Assembly: GCA_013388525.1 (NCBI GenBank) | Contig: JACAFA010000226.1 | Location: 1 to 23,485, forward strand | Length of the DNA stretch: 23,485 bases | From: Ignavibacteriaceae bacterium | GTDB lineage: Bacteria; Bacteroidota; Ignavibacteria; Ignavibacteriales; Ignavibacteriaceae | Direction: 5' to 3' | Part shown: in pieces, positions 19,307-23,485 of the stretch | Layout of the letters: every line of letters starts with the position of its first letter | How positions within the stretch are numbered: position 1 is the first letter of the stretch | Made by a program: the position numbers and the translations under genes | The notes under the pieces: generated by a model | Told to the model about the DNA's origin: nothing | The model's database searches: none | The model's input: only the letters and a program-made list of their open reading frames with translations

Positions 19307-19657
19307 TTATACACCGAATGATTCACCGCAGCCGCAGGTTTTTGCAGCATTGGGATTATTAAATACGAATCCTCTTCCATTCAAACCATCGCTATAATCA
19401 AGTTGAGTTCCCATCAGGTAGAAAAGACTTTTTCCATCAACGAATAGTTTAATATTTTCAGATTCAATTATTGTATCTCCCGGTCTCTGATCTCCGTCAA
19501 AATTCAAAGTGTAAGTAAGACCAGAACAACCACCGCCTTTTACTCCAACTCGTAATCCGTAATTCTCCGGAATGTTATTAAATTGCATTATGCGAAGAAT
19601 TTCATTCCGTGCTTTTTCAGTAATTGTGATTTCAGATTTAATATTTGTTTCAGTCAT
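19307..19657 (-). CDS. IscA/HesB-family A-type iron-sulfur cluster carrier
   Basis: Starting at the second in-frame ATG gives 116 residues; it is preceded by GAGGA with about six bases spacing, whereas the ATG four codons upstream overlaps that site. The three cluster-binding cysteines are present: Cys44 in VKGGGCSGL and Cys108 and Cys110 in TCGCGESF. These proteins receive Fe-S clusters from a scaffold and hand them to target enzymes in the cytoplasm. The sequence is about equally like IscA and ErpA, so no symbol is given. It stands 25 bases after a small unknown gene and 21 bases before sod, in a run headed by an Fe-S-sensing type regulator. Confidence 0.93.
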   Translation of the reverse strand: MTETNIKSEITITEKARNEILRIMQFNNIPENYGLRVGVKGGGCSGLTYTLNFDGDQRPGDTIIESENIKLFVDGKSLFYLMGTQLDYSDGLNGRGFVFNNPNAAKTCGCGESFGV

Positions 19658-19682
19658 AGTTATCCTCATTTACTTATTAAAA

Positions 19683-19988
19683 TTAAAATGGATCACCAGG
19701 TGCTGCAGTTACAAACTCCTGCTTATTTATTCTCCAGGTCTGGTGATTGATTTTTACAAAAAGATTTTTCTCTTCGTAATGCTTTGCCATATCTTCAGCA
19801 AGCTTTTCAGCCATCTGGTAGCTTGTTTTAATTTCTTTTTTCTCAAGGAAGCTTCTTATTCCATACTGAAAATCCCTGAAGAAAAAATTCGAGTTATGGA
19901 AAACAGGGAACTTCGCTTTCAGATAGTTCAGCAATTCCTCATCGTTATTTTTCAACAGCTCAAGATTGTTTTGATATTTATCAGCCAT
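19683..19988 (-). CDS. Small hypothetical protein in the Fe-S/Rrf2 gene group
   Basis: The 101-residue product is charged and mostly helical by appearance, with no signal peptide, membrane segment or cysteine. Sections such as ELLNYLKAKFPVFHNSNFFFRDFQYGIRSFL are rich in aromatic residues. I do not recognise a family. Translation is supported by TTGAGGATATAATGG, with AGGA just before the ATG, nearly the same leader as the IscA-type gene (TGAGGATAACTATG). It lies 64 bases after the Rrf2 gene and 25 bases before the IscA-type gene, so co-transcription with Fe-S assembly genes is likely. Confidence 0.7.
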   Translation of the reverse strand: MADKYQNNLELLKNNDEELLNYLKAKFPVFHNSNFFFRDFQYGIRSFLEKKEIKTSYQMAEKLAEDMAKHYEEKNLFVKINHQTWRINKQEFVTAAPGDPF

Positions 19989-20052
19989 TATATCCTCAAT
20001 GTGTTTAGTATTTCTTTTTCCGTTTCTAAAATTAATTAAACTTTATTACTAT

Positions 20053-20460
20053 TTATAGAATCTGAACTAATAAAGTTTCAGTAAATACTTTGTCAATTTT
20101 TCTTTGCACTTCGGCAAGAGGGTCCTTTATTTTACAGCAATCAAAATGTTCGCAGTCTGCTGAAGAACTATTTGCCTGCATACAATCAACTATTTTAAAA
20201 TCTGTTTCAACTGCCCGGATAATATCAATCAAAGAAATAGTATTCGCTTTCCTTGCAAGAGAAAATCCGCCATTGACACCTTTGGCAGAAATTGCAATAT
20301 CACTCTTCACAAGATTCTGCAGAACCTTAGCTACAAGCTGATATGGTATCTGGTAACTCTCGGAAATTTCCTTTGCTGTGGAATAACCAGCGTTGTTTTT
20401 CAGAGCCATATATTTGGCTGCCATAAGGGCATATTCTGCTTTTTTAGATAATTTTAACAT
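20053..20460 (-). CDS. Rrf2-family (IscR-like) transcriptional regulator
   Basis: The 135-residue protein has the Rrf2 winged-helix domain at about 1-80: LSKKAEYALMAAKYMAL, STAKEISESYQIPYQLVAKVLQNL, and the wing SAKGVNGGFSLAR. Cys93, Cys103, Cys108 and Cys109 form a C-x9-C-x4-C-C set where IscR carries its three [2Fe-2S] ligands, so cluster sensing is plausible though the spacing differs. Family members respond to Fe-S status, nitric oxide or cysteine supply. No Shine-Dalgarno site is seen; the ATG is only two bases after an IscR-like operator, so the message may have a very short leader. Downstream genes on the same strand are Fe-S and oxidative-stress genes. Confidence 0.92.
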   Translation of the reverse strand: MLKLSKKAEYALMAAKYMALKNNAGYSTAKEISESYQIPYQLVAKVLQNLVKSDIAISAKGVNGGFSLARKANTISLIDIIRAVETDFKIVDCMQANSSSADCEHFDCCKIKDPLAEVQRKIDKVFTETLLVQIL

Positions 20461-20462
20461 AC

Positions 20463-20487
20463 ATAAAGGACTGATTTAGTCTGGTAT
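20463..20487 (-). promoter_or_regulatory. IscR type 1-like operator
   Basis: On the minus strand a 25-base site reads left half ATACCAGACT, centre AAATC, right half AGTCCTTTAT. It matches 21 of 25 positions of the known E. coli IscR type 1 consensus as I recall it, including both GACT/AGTC cores and the outer ATA/TAT. It sits between the promoter-like -7 box and the Rrf2 start codon. Confidence 0.65.
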
Positions 20488-20518
20488 TAAACTAAGAATA
20501 GTGTCAATTAAATGCAAG
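20487..20518 (-). promoter_or_regulatory. Candidate promoter of the Rrf2-headed operon
   Basis: On the minus strand, TTG (20517-20515), a 20-base spacer and TAGTTTAA (20494-20487) fit the Bacteroidota TTTG/TAnnTTTG pattern, with the same 20-base spacing as the atpD candidate. The predicted start lies inside the operator, so repressor binding would block transcription. Confidence 0.45.
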
Positions 20519-20552
20519 TCGGATAATTGTTTCGGGGGTACTTTAGCGTATT

Positions 20553-20630
20553 GTCACTCTGAACGAGTGAAGAGTCTTGTGACTTGGTATCAATTGAGAT
20601 TCTTCAGTTGTTTCACTCCTTCAGAATGAC
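20553..20630. repeat. 78-bp imperfect palindromic intergenic repeat (copy A)
   Basis: It begins GTCACTCTGAACGAGTGAAG and ends CACTCCTTCAGAATGAC, and the inner parts are AGAGTCTTG and GAGATTCTTCAG, so the two halves are inverted copies. It lies upstream of the Rrf2 promoter and downstream of the 14-repeat cargo gene. It has the same layout as copy B at 23186-23262. Confidence 0.75.
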
Positions 20631-20647
20631 AGATTCAAAGCGAACTG

Positions 20648-23071
20648 TCACTTCAACAAAACCATCTTCTTAGTTTCTGAATAGCTGCCAGCTTTAAGCT
20701 GATAAAAATAAATTCCGCTCGGGAGATTTATTGCATTGAATTCAACTTCATATTCACCAGCTGGTTTTTCTTCTTTAACGAGTGTGGTTATTTCTCTTCC
20801 AAGAATGTCATAAACTTTTAGTGTAACGAACCCCTCCTTCGTCCTCCCCTTTACTAAAGGGGAGGAAACAGGTGGGGTTGGAATTGTGAATTTTATTTTT
20901 GTAACCGGGTTAAACGGGTTAGGGTAGTTTTGAGAAAGAGAAAACTCATTAACGGATGGAATTTCCACTTCTACAATTTGTGAGTACTCAAACGTACCAT
21001 CGTAATCTATTTGTTTTAGTTTGTATTGATACTTCCCCGGCTTAACATAGTTATCAGTAAATGAATAATGCTGAGTTTCTGTTGTTGTACCGTGCCCGGG
21101 AACAAATCCTATGTTCTTCCATTCGTTTTTGTCATTCTGACCGAAGCGAAGAATCTCAAACCCTGAGTTGTTTGTTTCTGTTGCGGTAGACCAATTTAAT
21201 TCCAATGCATTTTCTAAAACTTCTGCTCTGAATGAAGCAAGTTCTACAGGAATTGGGTTACCGCCTGTTGTAGTTTTAAGGATTGTACCAGTTAATCCTA
21301 CAACCGTACCATTATTCATATCAGTGAAAAAAACATCTTCTAAAAAACTTCCTGCAGTACTAATCTGTGGGATCCAATTATTTCCACCATCAGTTGTGCG
21401 CAGAATTATCCCAAATTCCCCAACCGCATAACCATAATTTTGATCACAGAGATAAACTCCAAATAGCCACATACTCGTACCACTTATCTGAATGTTCCAG
21501 TTACTTCCTCCGTTAGTTGTTCTAAGTATTGTACCGGATTGACCTACTGCAGTTCCAATATTTACATTTACAAAGTGAACATCATACAAATTTTTATTTG
21601 TGCCGCTGGATCGAATTACCCAATTATTTCCACCATTTGTTGTTTGAATAATAGTACCATTTTGACCGACCACCGTTCCATGATTCGTATCAGTGAAGTA
21701 AACGCTATTGAGCGTGTTTCCTGTTGAGCTATTTTGATACAACCAATTGTTTCCTCCATCTGTAGTTCTTCGGATAGTTCCATTTTCACCGACAACAACT
21801 CCATTATTCTCGTCTATAAAAAATACATCGTTTAGATTAGTGCTTATTCCACTAGTTTGATTAATCCATGTAATTCCAGTATCTGTCGTTCTCATTATTG
21901 TTCCAAAGCTTCCAACTGCAGTTCCAGTATTGATATCAGAAAAATTGACACTCTCAAGATGAATTATACCACTTAATTGAACTAGCCAATTTTGTCCACC
22001 ACTAGTTGTTTTAAGTATTAAACCACTATACGCTCCACTGCCACCTACAGCGATACCATTGTTTGCATCAGTAAAGAAAACTCCATAAAGTGCACTTGTA
22101 GTACCGCTTGTTTCATTTATCCAGTTGCTACCACCATTTGTTGTTCTTATGATTTTACCAACTTCTCCAATAACCATTACCGTGTTTACGTTTATACAAA
22201 AAGCAGAGTTTAAATTAGTTGTGGTACCACTTTGTTGTTCAGTCCAAGTTTCGCCACCATCTGTAGTATGCACAATATTTCCGTACCAACCGACTGCCCA
22301 GCCTGTAAATTCATCTACAAAATAAATTGAAGTTCTTACTACATAATCACTATACTTGTATATCCAATTATTCCCGCCATCAGTGGTTTTATAAATAATA
22401 CCATTAGTGAGCCAGCCGATATTTTCATTTATGAAAAAAACTGCATTATAGACATCATTGTTCAATTGTGTGAACCAAGTAATTCCACCATTAGTAGTTT
22501 TTAAAACTATACCACCTGGAAAAGGATATTGAAATCTTCCACCAACGGCCGTTCCCAAGTCAGTGGTAGTGAAACAGACGCTAAGAAGTGGCCATGTAGT
22601 TCCACTATTTTGACTAACCCAGCTGTTTCCTCCATCACTCGTTCTGAGGATTGTTCCATCCTCGCCTACAACTGTCCCGTAGTTGATGTCTGTAAAAGAA
22701 ATCGCGTTGAGTGTCTTTATTGTTCCACTCGTTTGACTAGACCAGGTAATTCCTTCATCTGTGGACTTTAAAATCGTTCCTGAACTTCCAACGATGAACC
22801 CTGTATTTGAATCAACAAAGGTAATTCCATTTAGATCATTCTCTGTCCCTACTGCTGCGAAAATCCATGTATTTCCACCATCCATTGTCTTTAGTAGTGT
22901 ACCAGCATTTCCAACAACCAATCCTCTTATTGAATCAAAAAAGAAAACGCTATTAAGATTGTTACCCGTTGGTAGTGGATTTTGCCAAAACCAACCTTCT
23001 TGTGCAGATATAGTAATAGAAAGAATAAAAACCATGAGAGATATTTTAAGGGTTTGCATTTTACGCCCCAT
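20648..23071 (-). CDS. T9SS cargo protein with 14 Ycf48/BNR-like propeller repeats
   Basis: The 807-residue product has a signal peptide (about 1-24, ending TISAQ); a second ATG four codons in is an equally possible start. From about residue 40 to 615 it has 14 repeats of about 41 residues with the pattern LNxVxFxDxNxGxxVGxxGTILRTTDGGxxW, as in Ycf48-like and sialidase/BNR propellers. Repeats 4 and 8 carry small insertions and repeat 5 is shortened. Fourteen repeats would suit two seven-bladed propellers. An FN3-like segment follows (about 620-715, PVELASFRAEVLENALELNWSTATETNNSGFEI), then a type A sorting domain (NYPNPFNPVTKIKFTIP ... KKMVLLK). Two palindromic repeats lie in frame in this C-terminal part. 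Ycf48-like proteins outside phototrophs are mostly uncharacterised; surface binding is inferred, not enzymatic activity. Confidence 0.9.
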   Translation of the reverse strand: MGRKMQTLKISLMVFILSITISAQEGWFWQNPLPTGNNLNSVFFFDSIRGLVVGNAGTLLKTMDGGNTWIFAAVGTENDLNGITFVDSNTGFIVGSSGTILKSTDEGITWSSQTSGTIKTLNAISFTDINYGTVVGEDGTILRTSDGGNSWVSQNSGTTWPLLSVCFTTTDLGTAVGGRFQYPFPGGIVLKTTNGGITWFTQLNNDVYNAVFFINENIGWLTNGIIYKTTDGGNNWIYKYSDYVVRTSIYFVDEFTGWAVGWYGNIVHTTDGGETWTEQQSGTTTNLNSAFCINVNTVMVIGEVGKIIRTTNGGSNWINETSGTTSALYGVFFTDANNGIAVGGSGAYSGLILKTTSGGQNWLVQLSGIIHLESVNFSDINTGTAVGSFGTIMRTTDTGITWINQTSGISTNLNDVFFIDENNGVVVGENGTIRRTTDGGNNWLYQNSSTGNTLNSVYFTDTNHGTVVGQNGTIIQTTNGGNNWVIRSSGTNKNLYDVHFVNVNIGTAVGQSGTILRTTNGGSNWNIQISGTSMWLFGVYLCDQNYGYAVGEFGIILRTTDGGNNWIPQISTAGSFLEDVFFTDMNNGTVVGLTGTILKTTTGGNPIPVELASFRAEVLENALELNWSTATETNNSGFEILRFGQNDKNEWKNIGFVPGHGTTTETQHYSFTDNYVKPGKYQYKLKQIDYDGTFEYSQIVEVEIPSVNEFSLSQNYPNPFNPVTKIKFTIPTPPVSSPLVKGRTKEGFVTLKVYDILGREITTLVKEEKPAGEYEVEFNAINLPSGIYFYQLKAGSYSETKKMVLLK
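20829..20879. repeat. 51-bp in-frame palindrome inside the sorting domain
   Basis: A perfect 11-bp stem (CCTCCCCTTTA / TAAAGGGGAGG, 20843-20865) with one central base is nested in outer arms AACCCCTCC (20829-20837) and GGTGGGGTT (20871-20879), which pair at eight of nine positions. The total is 51 bases, 17 codons, encoding about PPVSSPLVKGRTKEGF between strands IKFTIP and TLKVYDILG. Confidence 0.85.
21131..21157. repeat. In-frame half-copy of the GTCATTCTGA intergenic repeat
   Basis: On the plus strand this reads GTCATTCTGACCGAAGCGAA followed by GAATCTC, the same sequence type as the left arm of the intergenic repeats at 20553 and 23186. Read on the coding strand it gives ILRFGQND in the FN3-like segment, between SGFE and KNEWKNIGF. 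Confidence 0.7.
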
Positions 23072-23149
23072 TAAATGTTATACTCACCAGAAACTTAAAA
23101 AATTAAATTGAGAAAGGCGAGAGGGGGAATGTGGAAAAAGCTTAATTTG

Positions 23150-23177
23150 GTCACACTTCGACTCCGCTCAGTGTGAC
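23150..23177. repeat. 28-bp palindromic intergenic repeat
   Basis: GTCACACT (23150-23157) and AGTGTGAC (23170-23177) form a perfect 8-bp stem around TCGACTCCGCTC. It lies between nuoN and the propeller-repeat gene and could act as a hairpin in the nuoN transcript. Confidence 0.7.
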
Positions 23178-23185
23178 GTTAAACA

Positions 23186-23262
23186 GTCATTCTGAACGAT
23201 TAGTGAAGAATCTAAACTAATGAGTAGGAGATTCTTCAGTCACTTCGTTCCTTCAGAATGAC
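23186..23262. repeat. 77-bp imperfect palindromic intergenic repeat (copy B)
   Basis: It begins GTCATTCTGAACGATTAGTG and ends CACTTCGTTCCTTCAGAATG followed by AC, with inner GAAGAATCT and AGATTCTTC as inverted copies. The layout and ends match copy A at 20553-20630 nearly base for base at the termini. It ends 12 bases before the nuoN stop codon. Confidence 0.8.
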
Positions 23263-23274
23263 AATGTTAATGAA

Positions 23275-23485
23275 TTAAAACCCTAAAATCGCAGCGGAGT
23301 TTTTAGCGAGGTTTACTATTGGTGTAAAGTACACACCAAATACAAAGACGGGAATAAGTAAGAGAAGAACAATTATCACATTACCAAAGCTAACCTGGAT
23401 TTTTTCGCGGGAAGTTTCTGTTCTTACAAGGTAGAGATTTTTCAAAACACGAACGTAGTAGTAATAAGCAACAACTGTATTCAGC
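23275..23485 (-). CDS. nuoN: NADH-quinone oxidoreductase subunit N, C-terminal part (gene continues past window)
   Basis: The minus-strand frame open from the window edge ends at TAA (23277-23275), giving 69 residues. The start LNTVVAYYYYVRVLKNLYL matches the conserved segment of the last-but-one helix region of NuoN, and VIIVLLLLIPVFVFGVYFTPIVNLAKNSA is the final membrane helix and tail. NuoN is one of the proton-pumping, antiporter-like membrane subunits of respiratory complex I. The rest of the gene, and probably other nuo genes, lie to the right. Confidence 0.82.
   Translation of the reverse strand, partial: LNTVVAYYYYVRVLKNLYLVRTETSREKIQVSFGNVIIVLLLLIPVFVFGVYFTPIVNLAKNSAAILGF

Noticed and set aside
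19658..19669. ATG four codons upstream as start of the IscA-type protein
   Set aside because: That ATG overlaps the GAGGA ribosome site of the second ATG, which has better spacing and matches the usual length of the family.
19572..20039. 155-codon plus-strand open frame
   Set aside because: It lies antisense to the carrier and the 101-residue gene, has no family-like sequence and a low-complexity hydrophobic composition typical of reverse-strand AT-rich frames.
21238..23000. CRISPR-like array because of repeated units of about 123 bases
   Set aside because: The repeats are degenerate, in frame, and encode a Ycf48/BNR protein pattern; there are no identical short repeats with unique spacers.
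23072..23149. Promoter of the propeller-repeat gene
   Set aside because: TAAGTTTC (minus strand, 23097-23090) resembles a -7 box but no TTTG is found at the expected distance.

Overview
The window is AT-rich DNA from a bacterium of the Bacteroidota/Chlorobi group, most likely Ignavibacteria (Ignavibacteriales) or a close relative. The evidence is: several proteins ending in a type A C-terminal sorting domain of the Ignavibacteria-like form (NYPNPFNPxTxIxF ... VYDILGREV ... SGVYFYQL ... KKMLLLK) used by the type IX secretion system (T9SS); a PorV/PorQ-family outer-membrane protein; an atpD-atpC pair standing apart from the other ATP synthase genes; few Shine-Dalgarno sites; and promoter-like sites of the TTTG/TAnnTTTG kind. 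The genus cannot be named from sequence alone.

Layout. Positions 1-15787 (plus strand) hold a surface and secretion region: the 3' end of one T9SS cargo gene, a large cargo protein with a calcium-loop-like segment and an FN3-like domain (379-2484), a cargo protein with OB-like repeats (2500-4650), and a 141-bp folded inverted-repeat element (4661-4801). These are followed by a tightly coupled set: lipoprotein, TonB-dependent receptor, PorV/PorQ-like protein, NHL-propeller lipoprotein. Two secreted cargo proteins with nuclease-type folds close the region (an endonuclease/exonuclease/phosphatase enzyme and a lamin-tail/OB-like/double-HKD phospholipase D enzyme). A strong hairpin terminator ends the region. 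Positions 15958-17775 hold atpD-atpC, the catalytic beta and the epsilon subunits of F1 ATP synthase.

The minus strand carries, in transcription order from 20460 down to 17827: an Rrf2/IscR-type regulator with a cluster-type cysteine set, a small unknown protein, an IscA/HesB-type A-type Fe-S carrier, a superoxide dismutase with an optional Tat-like leader, and a LON-substrate-binding-domain protein. A near-consensus IscR type 1 operator and a Bacteroidota-type promoter lie directly before the regulator, suggesting an autoregulated Fe-S/oxidative-stress operon. Beyond it (20648-23071, minus) is a cargo protein with 14 Ycf48/BNR-like repeats, and at the right edge the C-terminus of NuoN (minus, partial).

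The most unusual feature is a set of short palindromic or tandem repeats that lie both between genes and in frame inside genes. Two T9SS cargo genes carry such repeats inside their C-terminal domains, at surface loops between beta strands, adding residues without breaking the reading frame. No stretch longer than 300 bases lacks a gene; the intergenic gaps of 100-205 bases are described individually.
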